Below are positions 1 to 6,571 of a stretch of DNA of 10,041 bases, piece after piece. Position 1 is the stretch's first letter. Every line of letters starts with the position of its first letter. Source of the DNA: Verrucomicrobiota bacterium (lineage in GTDB: Bacteria; Verrucomicrobiota; Verrucomicrobiia; Verrucomicrobiales; Akkermansiaceae); contig JAPLUJ010000465.1 in assembly GCA_026397695.1 (NCBI GenBank), forward strand, positions 1 through 10,041, in the 5' to 3' direction. Below the pieces are notes generated by a model. The model did no database searches. It was not told the DNA's origin and was given only the letters and a program-made list of their open reading frames with translations. The translations under genes and the position numbers were made by a program.

Positions 1-160
1 GTATAAGAAGGGACAAATGCCGCCCGGGAGGGTCGAACTCCCCATCGCTCGTTCAGCGCGGCCATATAACCGCCAACTGAGACCGTGCCAAGACAAAAGT
101 GGATAGAAATGCGTCTTTGGTAGGAAGGATGAAACCCTGAGCAATCGCCCCCGCGGATCG

Positions 161-784
161 TCACTGATTGGACTTGTCGAAGGCCGCGTCGAAGGCGATT
201 TCGGTCGGGTGGACTTCGAGGGCGAAGTTCACATCGGCCTTGTCGAATGCGTCGAGGATGGGCAACCAGCGTTTGGCGAAATCCTTGAAGCCTTTTTCAT
301 AATACTCTTGCGAGGTCGGCGGGAAGGCATAGATCGAATGCCAGATCGAGGAACCGGTAAAGCCGTTGACCACGGCGGGAAACTCGTCCTTGCCATTGCG
401 ATCGGGCTTGGCATTGAAAAACGCGCGGGCCGCCTTGGCCGTGACCATCATTTTTTTGGCGGCGCGTTTGCGCACGCCTTCCGGATCGCCATCGCCCCAG
501 ACGTCGGCGGGCAGAATCGCCTGGTGGCGCGAATCGATAAGGTCGCAGATCGCCTGGCCCACGAGGTGGCTCGAGATCGCGTAACAGGTAAGGCCGTTGT
601 CGCCGAGCAACTCCCATTTTTCCTTCACATAGGCTTTGCTGGATGCGGCGGCATCGACATCGAAATGATCGCCCCAGCAGGCGAGTTCGAGACCATCGTA
701 GCCCATTTCGTAGGCGAGAGGGGCGAGTTTTTCGAGCGGCAGGTCGGCCCATTGGCCGGTGAAGAGTGTGACGGGTCGTGACAT
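161..784 (-). pseudogene. 3'-truncated sugar phosphate isomerase/epimerase (xylose-isomerase-like TIM barrel)
   Basis: The 207-residue frame begins [15 protein letters not shown] and carries the N-terminal half of the AP-endonuclease-2/xylose-isomerase-like fold: [15 protein letters not shown] (residues 28-42), [14 protein letters not shown] (68-81), [13 protein letters not shown] (91-103), [12 protein letters not shown] (138-149) and FALEVHPTE (187-195). From memory, complete relatives are about 330-350 residues, so roughly the last 130 are missing. Glu190 in FALEVHPTE is the usual first metal ligand. The later strands that supply the other ligands are replaced by a short tail (AAFDKSNQ) and a TGA, so I infer an inactive product. 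The intact family is cytoplasmic and interconverts sugars or sugar acids; the substrate cannot be named. The ATG at 784 has no Shine-Dalgarno site; the bases before it read CCTAACGATC. Family assignment is strong; that the gene is a broken remnant is likely but rests on remembered family length. Confidence 0.75.
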
Positions 785-1120
785 GATCGTTAGGATTGGG
801 GTTGGATAAGGACAAGTTGCGGAAATCCTCAGCCCGCATCAATACAAAAAACGCGCCTTTTTTCCTTGCCGCCCCTGATCACACATGCGCGTCAACTAAA
901 AAGCAATGCGCCACGTTCCCGCAGGCTTCAGAGTGCGTTGGTATTCAATATCAACCCGCCACCCCGCACCAGCGCGACAAATTCCACGACGATCGTCATG
1001 GAATTTGTCGCGGAGCTTGAAGGCGGCAAGCACAGATCAGGAGCGGGTGACACACGTTTCCTTAAATTGCCGCGCATGGGCACCCCGGACACGTATCTAA
1101 CATACTTGAATGCCGGTCTG
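785..1120. other. Non-coding gap of 336 bp between two minus-strand genes
   Basis: I find no convincing gene here; the short frames lack initiation signals and recognisable protein features. It holds the 40-bp palindrome described separately, one copy of TCTAAC at 1096-1101 (the only copy in this orientation) and a GTTAGG at 789-794 next to the isomerase start. A TTGACG-like -35 box occurs on the minus strand near 890-897, but no good -10 follows, so I do not call a promoter. Confidence 0.5.
973..1012. repeat. 40-bp near-perfect palindrome with no spacer
   Basis: The two 20-base arms meet between 992 and 993. The left arm contains GCGACAAATTCCA (974-986) and the right arm its exact complement TGGAATTTGTCGC (999-1011). 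The only mismatch is C987 against A998, and the centre is GACGATCGTC. No T-run follows on either strand, so it does not look like an intrinsic terminator. It lies 109 bp beyond the stop codon of the NAGPA-like gene and about 190 bp upstream of the isomerase start. It could be an mRNA 3'-end stabiliser, a dimeric protein-binding site, or a copy of a dispersed palindromic element. One 10-kb window cannot show whether it recurs. Confidence 0.85.
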
Positions 1121-2107
1121 TTATCTGGGATTGGCAGCGGGCTGGGCTGTGGCACGTGTGGGGGGTGGCTTGCCGGGTGGTGCGAAAATCGCCAGGTTGC
1201 TGCCTACGGGACGGAGGGTGCCGGGAGTGTCGTTGCGTCCCACCGGGACGTTCACCACGCGCGCGACCGGATCTTGCATACAGAACGTTGTCGAACCGCC
1301 CCCGTCCAAATTGATCGCATCGGATACATGGTAGTCGCGGAGCAGCAGATTAGCCGCCTCGCGCGTGGACAGGCCCTCGCTCACGCCGGGTTGCCGGCCG
1401 TCCACTATCAGAATCACCAGCGTGTTTGCCGGGGCGAGGCCGACGATCGTTAGAGGTCCTGGTTTGCGGTCCCATGCACCGATGCCCGCCGTGTGCGTGG
1501 CGCGCGTCAAGAGTTGTTCATTGCCCGCCAGTGTGTTGTAGAGGGTCACCGGTTCCGCCGTGCAGCGGCCGGTCGGGTCGTTTTGGTTGCGGTGCACGAT
1601 GGTGGCGGCATTGTGCCGGTCGATGTTGAGGGCGGGCGCGTTCGCGCGGATCGCGTAGGACTTGGGTGGAGCGGCCTCAAACGGTGAATAGACCCGCCCG
1701 TCGGATGCCGCCAACCCTATCAGATCAGCCGTGCCGGGATCGGGCTTGGGTGCGGGCCATGGCTCGAAAAAATGGCCGTTGATGGCGAGTTGTGCCTTCT
1801 GTTCCTTGAGAAAATCCAGGGTGGTCTGCTTGATGGTGTCCAGCGTCCCGGCGTGCGGTGTGACACGGAACTGGAGGCCGGGCGTCTTCAAATCGATGAG
1901 CAATAGGTGCATCTTCACCGGTCGCGGCAGCGCATCCTCACGCACAATGCAGGTCACCCCGGCAAGCGGATGGGTGATCGTCTCGGCCGCCCATGCGAAC
2001 ACCCCCGGCGCCCAGCCTGCCAGCCACACCACTCCCACTGCGAGTGTCCGGATTGTCTTGCGCGCAACGCTGCGGTCGCACCATTCCGGTCTATCAGTTA
2101 CGTGCAT
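1121..2107 (-). CDS. Exported phosphodiester glycosidase family protein (NAGPA domain, DUF2233)
   Basis: This 328-residue protein has a basic stretch (ARKTIR) and a hydrophobic segment (residues 21-38) ending near AWA, consistent with an export signal cleaved around residue 40. The mature part shows hallmarks of the NAGPA fold (phosphodiester glycosidase, Pfam PF09992): AINGHFFEP (108-116), a strand ending in DGRQPGVSEG (236-245) and NLDGGGSTTF (266-275). A C-terminal GSNLAIF strand follows, then a Pro/Ala/Thr-rich tail. Mammalian NAGPA removes GlcNAc from phosphodiester-linked glycans; bacterial members are linked to sugar phosphodiesters of envelope or extracellular polymers, but no substrate can be assigned. 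The start at 2107 is supported by AAGGTGGAAGG upstream, the clearest Shine-Dalgarno-like site in the window. The start overlaps the preceding short ORF by 14 bases, suggesting coupled translation. A GTTAGA-class hexamer lies inside the gene at 1449-1454, written as a CTA leucine codon. Confidence 0.85.
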   Translation of the reverse strand: MHVTDRPEWCDRSVARKTIRTLAVGVVWLAGWAPGVFAWAAETITHPLAGVTCIVREDALPRPVKMHLLLIDLKTPGLQFRVTPHAGTLDTIKQTTLDFLKEQKAQLAINGHFFEPWPAPKPDPGTADLIGLAASDGRVYSPFEAAPPKSYAIRANAPALNIDRHNAATIVHRNQNDPTGRCTAEPVTLYNTLAGNEQLLTRATHTAGIGAWDRKPGPLTIVGLAPANTLVILIVDGRQPGVSEGLSTREAANLLLRDYHVSDAINLDGGGSTTFCMQDPVARVVNVPVGRNDTPGTLRPVGSNLAIFAPPGKPPPTRATAQPAANPR

Positions 2108-2261
2108 GCTTGTTTCCTTCCACCTTGAGCGGGATGGTGATCATGCCGGATTTCTTGGCGTCTTGGGCTGGCGCTGCAACCGCAGCGCTCACGCAGGGGA
2201 CGCGGCAGACATGGCAGAAGGCTATCAGGACAACAATTTGGAATGCGTTGCGTGGTTTCAT
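2094..2261 (-). CDS. Short exported peptide or gene remnant upstream of the NAGPA-like gene
   Basis: This is a 55-residue frame starting MKPRNAFQIVVLIAF. The first 26 residues read as a signal peptide: basic start, hydrophobic core, and a small-residue end at CVSA. The remainder ends in GMITIPLKVEGNKHARN. Its stop (TGA, 2096-2094) lies inside the first codons of the NAGPA-like gene, which starts at 2107 in another frame, giving a 14-base overlap typical of translational coupling. The same frame stays open upstream to 2534, but residues there are Trp/Arg-rich and show no protein-like features, so the ATG at 2261 is the better start. It has no Shine-Dalgarno site. I do not recognise the peptide. 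It could be a genuine small secreted protein, a leader for its neighbour, or the 5' stump of a larger gene whose 3' part was lost. Confidence 0.4.
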   Translation of the reverse strand: MKPRNAFQIVVLIAFCHVCRVPCVSAAVAAPAQDAKKSGMITIPLKVEGNKHARN

Positions 2262-2554
2262 GCCGGGAAATCTATCGCGCGCGGTGGCTGCTGGCCAGCG
2301 GCATTCAAGCAAACTTCGCGCCCAAGTGGCTAGCGCGGAAATAACTAACCCGTTACGATCTAATTCTCTTGCTGCCCACCCGGGTCCGCAGGTAAATCGT
2401 CCCGCCACAATGTCCGACCAAGTTCCCGCCGACCTTATTCCAAGCGTCCATGCGCCGATTACACGCGCATGCATGCATGAATTACCAGTGGTGGTCCAGG
2501 CGGGTAGCCATGGTTTGTTAGACAATTCCTGCAAACGTTGTAGCTTCCAAGCAC
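2262..2554. other. Intergenic region between the NAGPA gene pair and tRNA-Thr
   Basis: Nothing gene-like is visible in these 293 bases apart from an upstream open extension of the short peptide frame, which I reject. The stretch contains a GCATGCATGCATG run near 2468-2480 and a GTTAGA copy at 2517-2522, 33 bases before the tRNA. It must hold the promoters for the minus-strand gene pair and the plus-strand tRNA, but I see no convincing -35/-10 pair. Confidence 0.4.
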
Positions 2555-2627
2555 GCCGGCTTAGCTCAGTTGGTAGAGCAGCTGATTTGTAATCAGCAGG
2601 TCATCAGTTCGAGTCTGATAGCCGGCT
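2555..2627 (+). tRNA. tRNA-Thr (anticodon TGT)
   Basis: A complete 73-nt cloverleaf can be folded by eye. The acceptor stem is GCCGGCT/AGCCGGC, the D stem GCTC/GAGC with loop AGTTGGTA, the anticodon stem GCTGA/TCAGC with loop TTTGTAA, and the T stem ATCAG/CTGAT with loop TTCGAGT. The anticodon TGT reads ACA and other ACN threonine codons. The discriminator is T and no CCA is encoded. The DNA just beyond its 3' end is a decayed mosaic, so this tRNA is a plausible integration site for a former island. Confidence 0.97.
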
Positions 2628-2680
2628 CGCTTGAAAATCAAGGAGTTATGGATACAAAAGCCTAACTGGAATTTGACCTG

Positions 2681-2701
2681 CTGCCGGAATACTGCCGGAA
2701 T
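2681..2701 (+). repeat. Tandem direct repeat CTGCCGGAAT
   Basis: CTGCCGGAAT occurs at 2681-2690 and again at 2692-2701, separated by one A, 54 bases beyond the tRNA 3' end. Short tandem direct repeats beside a tRNA resemble arm-type sites bound by tyrosine recombinases or excisionases, but no recombinase gene is present to support that. Confidence 0.6.
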
Positions 2702-2795
2702 TAGACGAAGGAATCATCCAGGCTATTGGATTTCCATGGCGAGGTCCGCTCCTCTGTGGCTCATCAGGATCGACTGGGAACCCGAATGCGGCGGC

Positions 2796-2817
2796 CCGGT
2801 AACCACACCGGTAACCA
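2796..2817 (+). repeat. Direct repeat CCGGTAACCA
   Basis: CCGGTAACCA occurs at 2796-2805 and 2808-2817 with a 2-base spacer. The repeat start-to-start distance is 12 bp, roughly one helical turn, so both copies would face the same side of the DNA. It is the second such pair within 200 bp of the tRNA end; its role is unknown. Confidence 0.6.
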
Positions 2818-2840
2818 GCGAGGAACGCTTTCGGATACCA

Positions 2841-2954
2841 CTAGTAGGGAGAATCCGGCAGCAATTCGTTCGCGCAGACGTGGTCGTTCTCCGGACCGAT
2901 CAGATCCAGTTGGAGCGACTCTGCCAAACGCTCGCGGGCTTCTCTGGAATTCAT
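2841..2954 (-). pseudogene. 5' stump of a gene that followed DUF1016 (possibly a defence-island helicase)
   Basis: An ATG at 2954 opens a frame of 37 residues beginning MNSREARERLAESLQLD and continuing through LIGPEND to ELLPDSPY, then a TAG. Reading through the TAG gives WYPKAF before similarity-like character is lost. The ATG overlaps the TGA of the preceding DUF1016 frame as ATGA, the usual geometry of a coupled operon. From memory, the pattern (R)LAE-L-LDLIGP followed by LLP..P...WY resembles the N-terminus of very large helicase-type proteins found in phage-defence loci, such as DISARM DrmA-like proteins. That identification is uncertain. What is visible is that only about 45 codons survive before the sequence becomes non-coding, so the rest of the gene was deleted. 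Confidence 0.45.
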
Positions 2955-3191
2955 GGGCGACCCGCCTTTCTGGCTTTTGATTTCGTGGCCACCGTTTCCG
3001 CATGAGCTTCGATGAGTCGGCGTTCCCGCTCGACTTCCTCGCGGAGCTGCTACTCGGTCGGCAGATAGAGCATGTATTTGGAAGCGAAAATTTGTTTGCG
3101 GTCCTTCAGCACGGAGTATTTCGCCACCGTTTCGTTCTTTTCCGTGCAACGAATCAGCCCGATGGTCGGGTTGTCGTCTTCTGTGGCTGCT

Positions 3192-3220
3192 CAATAGGTC
3201 GCCCGATGGGCGACCTATTG
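3192..3220. repeat. Palindrome A: 13-bp perfect arms, 3-base loop
   Basis: Arms 3192-3204 (CAATAGGTCGCCC) and 3208-3220 are perfect complements around GAT. It lies at the junction where the N-terminal frame of the DUF1016 remnant meets the out-of-frame C-terminal part. On the minus strand it stays open and reads TPIGRPSGDLL. Confidence 0.9.
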
Positions 3221-3242
3221 GAGTTTCATGGGGAATGGAAGT

Positions 3243-3271
3243 AGATTCGTCGCCCAATGGGTGACGAATCT
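3243..3271. repeat. Palindrome B: 13-bp arms with one G.T, 3-base loop
   Basis: Arms 3243-3255 (AGATTCGTCGCCC) and 3259-3271 pair around AAT, with a single G.T at 3252/3262. It shares the GTCGCCC-AT-GGG-GAC core and overall size with palindrome A, 22 bases away. On the minus strand it is in frame with the DUF1016 N-terminal part and reads QIRHPLGDEST. Confidence 0.9.
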
Positions 3272-3737
3272 GAATGGATCGATCCGCATAGACCAAATAG
3301 AATGTGCGGAAATATTTCAGGCTGGTTTCCGAAAAGCCCGCACCGTAGCGTTTCGTCAATTTTCGGGACAGGTCGTCGAGTACCTGCCGCCCATAAGCCG
3401 CCCGACCACCGCCGCCCTGGATCTCCTGCACGATCTCACGACCGATCAGCCAATACGCCAGCACCATGTTCGTGTTTACCGCCCGCACGACGTTGCCGCG
3501 TGCCTGTTCGAGGATGCTTGCCACGCGGTCAAACAGGGCCGTGTCCTTGGACGCGACGGCCTTATCAAGCGGCGCTTTCTTCGCGGCACGCTTCGCTGCG
3601 GATTTATTTTTTTCTGGTATGGGTGGGGTAATAGCTTGGAAATATCGGGAAAAGAAGAACTAACGGTCAGGGGGCACCAGGGCGATCATGCATGCCCAGG
3701 TTTCTATAACTTGGTTAGAACATACCTCATCATGATT

Positions 3738-3764
3738 TTTCCCTGGGTCTTCATCCCCGGGAAA
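3738..3764 (-). terminator. Candidate 3'-end hairpin after the GH2 gene
   Basis: A 10-bp stem with one mismatch (3738-3747 against 3755-3764, loop TCTTCAT on the plus strand) begins 8 bases beyond the GH2 stop codon. In the transcript it is followed by A-rich rather than U-rich sequence, so it is not a canonical intrinsic terminator. It may instead cap and stabilise the 3' end of the lyase-GH2 message. Confidence 0.35.
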
Positions 3765-3771
3765 TGCGTTT

Positions 3772-6519
3772 TCATGGTCTGAGGCGGAAACTCACTTTGC
3801 CAGTCACGATACCCGGTGGCGGGTGCGGCATGCTTTGTGGGCCGACTAGCTCTGGCGCGTGAAACTTGCTGCCGATTGCCGGGATGGCATGTAAGACGGA
3901 AAAGTCACCCTCAGGCCATGTGATCTTGATGTGTTTTCCTTCGTCGTTGGTGCCGAGGCGGATGAATGTATCGTCCTGGTGGCAGACCACGACGAGGGTG
4001 CCCGTCTTGGTGCGGATTGCCGCCTGCTGGACACCCGCATAAAACCCGGCGCAGTGCGGGTAATTATAATCGATGCCTGGTCTGTTTTTGTGGAAAGTGT
4101 TCTCGAATGATCCGCAGCGCGTGCCACGCAACCGATTCGCCCATACCCGCTCCGGCCCTTGGCCGATCCACGAAAATCCCAGCAGGTTGGATTCAGGCAG
4201 GTCGAAGGTGAGACCGTGGAAAACCGTCGGCTGGTCTATCCGATAGCGGTATTCGAGGTCCAGCAAGCCGTCGGGATGCACGGTCCACGCAAAGGCTTCA
4301 AACGGTCCTTCCGAGGTTGCCTCGACACGCAGGACACCGGATTTCAGCGAGCGGCGAGTCACCATGAAAGCGGCGTCCGGGGCTTCACCACCGCTGGGTC
4401 CGACCAGCCGCGGACCGTTGCAAAGTCCCGGCAATCCGGCGGCGCCACCGATGGCCGTCAACCGTCCGTTAGATAGATCAAAGCCGAAATCGGCACCGCC
4501 GGCGGACACCGCCAGGGTTTTCTCCCCGCTCACACGCAGGCCGCGTGTCTGGCCCTGCGGCTTGGGTGTCAGGGACGCCGTGGCGGCGGTTTGCGCATCT
4601 TTGACCGGCCATGACCATGTCCACAGTTCCTGCCCTTCGCGGTCGCTGGCTGTTAGGCGCAGGCCATCCCACGCGCGCCAGTCGGCGGGCAGCTTCAGCA
4701 TCAGCCAACCCTCTGCACGTGCAGCCACATCGGGGGCGACCACCTGCTGCTGCGGCGCGGGCGGCTTGCCGAACTTCTCCAACTGCCAGCGGAACGTGCA
4801 GGTGTTCAGATTGCGGAAGTCATATTTGTTAGAACAGGTGATGCGTCCGTCGAAATCCGGCGCAAGCCGCCGCATCGCGATCTGTACCGGGCAGAAGATG
4901 TCCTTGGCAGTTAGATAGCTCGCTTCCTTTTCGTGATACGGGCCGACGATGCCATCAGGCGCGTTGGCTCCCCAGTTGTCGATTTCGCCGTTGCGATCGG
5001 TGCGGGCGACGCCCTCATCCGCGAGCACCCACAAGAATCCGCCGACGCCGATGGGTCGCGCGGTGATTGCATTCCAATAGTCATCGAGTCCCGCGCCGTG
5101 GCCGCCATCATAGAGGCCATGCAGGAATTCGGTGGGCATGACCAGGGAATTTCCCGCCAGATCCTGTTGCAGGCGATCCCACCTCGGGTAGTGCCTGGTT
5201 TGGAAACCGGAGAACAGCGCCCACGGATGCAGCACCGGCCGCCGTTGAATGTCCCATAGCGCGAAATCCCCATCGACCGCCGTATTCCATCCGCCTTCGT
5301 TGCCATTGGCCCACCATAGGATAGACGGATGGTTCACATCGCGGCGAATCAATTCACCCACCAGGCGCCGTGCGCTCGGCGTATCGAGCGTGGGTTTTTG
5401 CCAAGTGCATAACTCATCCTCCACATAGAGTCCGAGTTCATCACAGGCTTCGAGAAACGCCTTGTCCGGCGGATAATGCGAGCAGCGCACCGCGTTCATG
5501 TTCATCGATTTGATCAGGCGCACGTCGTCGATGCAGTCCTGCGGGTCCAGCGCGCGTCCGCTTTTCGGTCGGAAGCTGTGGCGGTTGATGCCCTTGACGG
5601 TGATGCGCACGCCATTGACAAACACGCCTTGGCCGGGCCGCACTTCGAGGGTGCGGAAGCCAATCCGCTCTACGGTCCGGTGCATGACCTGCTGGTTGTG
5701 CAGCAGGGTGAACTCGACTTGATAGAGCACCGGTTCCTCGGCCGACCACGGCTGCACGCCGGGCACCCGCCCCGTCAATTCAACCGGCTCACCTGCCCTC
5801 ACCGGGGCTTCCAGTGGTACACCTATCATTTCCCCCCCCTTGGTCATCACCCGCGCGACCAGACGATCCGCCGCGCCGTTGCCATCGAGATGCACCAGCG
5901 CGCGGAAAGCGCCGTCGGCGCGGGCGTCGATGGCGCTCCAGTCGATGGCTTGAGGTGGGCGCGCCTCGAGCCACACCGGCCGATAGATTCCGCCGAAGAC
6001 CCAATAGTCGGCATCGCGCTCGGCCTTTTCGACGCTCATGTTAGAGGAATCCTTGCTGACCAAAACCTCAAGATGATTCCGGGCACCGAACTTGAGTTTA
6101 TCCGTTATGTCGTAGTGGAAGCGGTAGAACCCGCCCTGATGGGTGGGACCGGCGGGCTGACCATTGACGGTGACGGTGGTGTCAGTCATGACGCCATCGA
6201 AAACGATCCGCACCCGGAGCCCGCGCCAGTTTTCCGGCACGGTGAAGCTCCGCTGATAGATGCCGTCCTCCTTGTGTTTGTTTTTGGCGGGCACGGTTCC
6301 GTAATCGTAATCGCCGAAGCCATGTTGTTCCCATTGTGAGGGCACCGGGATTTGCGCCTTCTCACCCGCGCGCCGACCATCAGTGATTTGGAAATCCCAT
6401 GCAATGGCATCCGCCGGGCCCTTGCCGGACAGCGGCAGGCGCAAGGTTTCCGGTGCGGCAACGGCATCTGGTACACCTGCCAATGACAACGCGAGCAACA
6501 GGCAATGGACGGACTTCAT
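3772..6519 (-). CDS. Exported GH2 family beta-galactosidase-like glycoside hydrolase
   Basis: This is a 915-residue secreted hydrolase. A signal peptide (MKSVHCLLLALSLAG) ends near AVAA (residue 22). A sugar-binding jelly-roll follows (about 25-185; SQWEQHGFGDYDYG, GIYQRSF, FGGIYRPVWL), then an immunoglobulin-like domain (about 190-293) and the TIM barrel (about 294-580). The barrel carries GINRHSF (310-316), the acid/base NGNEGG (Glu408) and a probable nucleophile Glu464 in MPTEFLHGLYDGG. The C-terminal third resembles the beta-galactosidase small-chain domain (GFSWIGQGPERVWANR, 781-796). The family cleaves terminal beta-linked sugars with retention. The substrate is uncertain because the nucleophile motif differs from the usual CEYAHAMGN and RHSFRP replaces RHEHHP. 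The gene sits 52 bp downstream of the heparinase-like gene and is probably cotranscribed with it. No Shine-Dalgarno site is visible; the start context is TCTAACACACC-ATG. A G8 tract (5832-5839) encodes KGGE at residues 227-230. Confidence 0.92.
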   Translation of the reverse strand: MKSVHCLLLALSLAGVPDAVAAPETLRLPLSGKGPADAIAWDFQITDGRRAGEKAQIPVPSQWEQHGFGDYDYGTVPAKNKHKEDGIYQRSFTVPENWRGLRVRIVFDGVMTDTTVTVNGQPAGPTHQGGFYRFHYDITDKLKFGARNHLEVLVSKDSSNMSVEKAERDADYWVFGGIYRPVWLEARPPQAIDWSAIDARADGAFRALVHLDGNGAADRLVARVMTKGGEMIGVPLEAPVRAGEPVELTGRVPGVQPWSAEEPVLYQVEFTLLHNQQVMHRTVERIGFRTLEVRPGQGVFVNGVRITVKGINRHSFRPKSGRALDPQDCIDDVRLIKSMNMNAVRCSHYPPDKAFLEACDELGLYVEDELCTWQKPTLDTPSARRLVGELIRRDVNHPSILWWANGNEGGWNTAVDGDFALWDIQRRPVLHPWALFSGFQTRHYPRWDRLQQDLAGNSLVMPTEFLHGLYDGGHGAGLDDYWNAITARPIGVGGFLWVLADEGVARTDRNGEIDNWGANAPDGIVGPYHEKEASYLTAKDIFCPVQIAMRRLAPDFDGRITCSNKYDFRNLNTCTFRWQLEKFGKPPAPQQQVVAPDVAARAEGWLMLKLPADWRAWDGLRLTASDREGQELWTWSWPVKDAQTAATASLTPKPQGQTRGLRVSGEKTLAVSAGGADFGFDLSNGRLTAIGGAAGLPGLCNGPRLVGPSGGEAPDAAFMVTRRSLKSGVLRVEATSEGPFEAFAWTVHPDGLLDLEYRYRIDQPTVFHGLTFDLPESNLLGFSWIGQGPERVWANRLRGTRCGSFENTFHKNRPGIDYNYPHCAGFYAGVQQAAIRTKTGTLVVVCHQDDTFIRLGTNDEGKHIKITWPEGDFSVLHAIPAIGSKFHAPELVGPQSMPHPPPGIVTGKVSFRLRP
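5832..5839 (-). repeat. G8 homopolymer inside the GH2 coding strand
   Basis: Eight consecutive G on the coding strand encode Gly228-Gly229 in the immunoglobulin-like region. Such tracts can slip during replication; a one-base change would truncate the enzyme before its active site. Confidence 0.9.
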
Positions 6520-6571
6520 GGTGTGTTAGATGGATCAATGATGTTTTTTTGCGGACTTATGCACCACGGTG

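Larger units (their letters stand above)
2628..2840. other. tRNA-proximal scar with no intact gene
   Basis: Just past the tRNA there is a good ribosome-binding site and start (AAGGAGTT then ATG at 2648), but the frame reads only MDTKA before a TAA. I see no recombinase gene. The rest carries two pairs of short direct repeats (listed separately) and then joins the decayed coding remnants that start at 2841. I read it as the scarred edge of an inserted element; no intact attachment-site duplication is visible in the window. Confidence 0.4.
2951..3620 (-). pseudogene. Decayed YhcG-type DUF1016 / PDDEXK nuclease domain gene
   Basis: The N-terminal part (about 3620-3272) encodes the YhcG winged-helix domain: ALFDRVASILEQARGNVVRA, then LAYWLIGREIVQE, YGRQVLDDLSRKLTKRYG and FSETSLKYFRTFYLVY. 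The C-terminal part (about 3185-2951) encodes the end of the same family in a different frame: DDNPTIGLIRCTEKNETVAK, YSVLKDRKQIFASKYMLYLP and REEVERERRLIEAHAE. The middle, which should carry most of the nuclease domain, is missing. There are at least three lesions: the internal deletion with frame change near 3190-3220, an in-frame TAG at 3052-3050 within the conserved LPTE.QLREE segment, and an ATA at 3620-3618 where an ATG start would be expected. The next GTG in frame (3524) falls inside the domain. Intact homologues are about 340-380 residues and often accompany restriction or other defence genes. Confidence 0.85.

Noticed and set aside
18..91. tRNA-like segment on the minus strand (D-loop-like CTCAGTTGG and T-arm GGGAG-TTCGACC-CTCCC at nearly correct spacing)
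   Set aside because: The acceptor, D and anticodon stems do not pair in any register I tried and no T33-containing anticodon loop fits. The same stretch is also open in one minus-strand reading frame. It is at best a degenerate tRNA relic or a coincidence.
2262..2534. Upstream extension of the short exported-peptide frame to 146 codons
   Set aside because: The added residues are Trp/Arg-rich without protein-like pattern, and they would bury a good signal peptide 90 residues inside the protein.
2631..3005. Plus-strand ORFs across the tRNA-proximal scar and DUF1016 remnant
   Set aside because: They run antisense to recognisable DUF1016 and helicase-like remnants and show no similarity to a recombinase or other known protein.
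973..3271. A CRISPR array or a single repeat family formed by the three palindromes
   Set aside because: The 40-bp palindrome shares no core with the two DUF1016 hairpins, and there are no regularly spaced repeats with unique spacers.
5476..6339. A 287-codon plus-strand ORF
   Set aside because: It is the antisense shadow of the GH2 N-terminal half in G+C-rich DNA, with His/Asp-rich composition and no domain.
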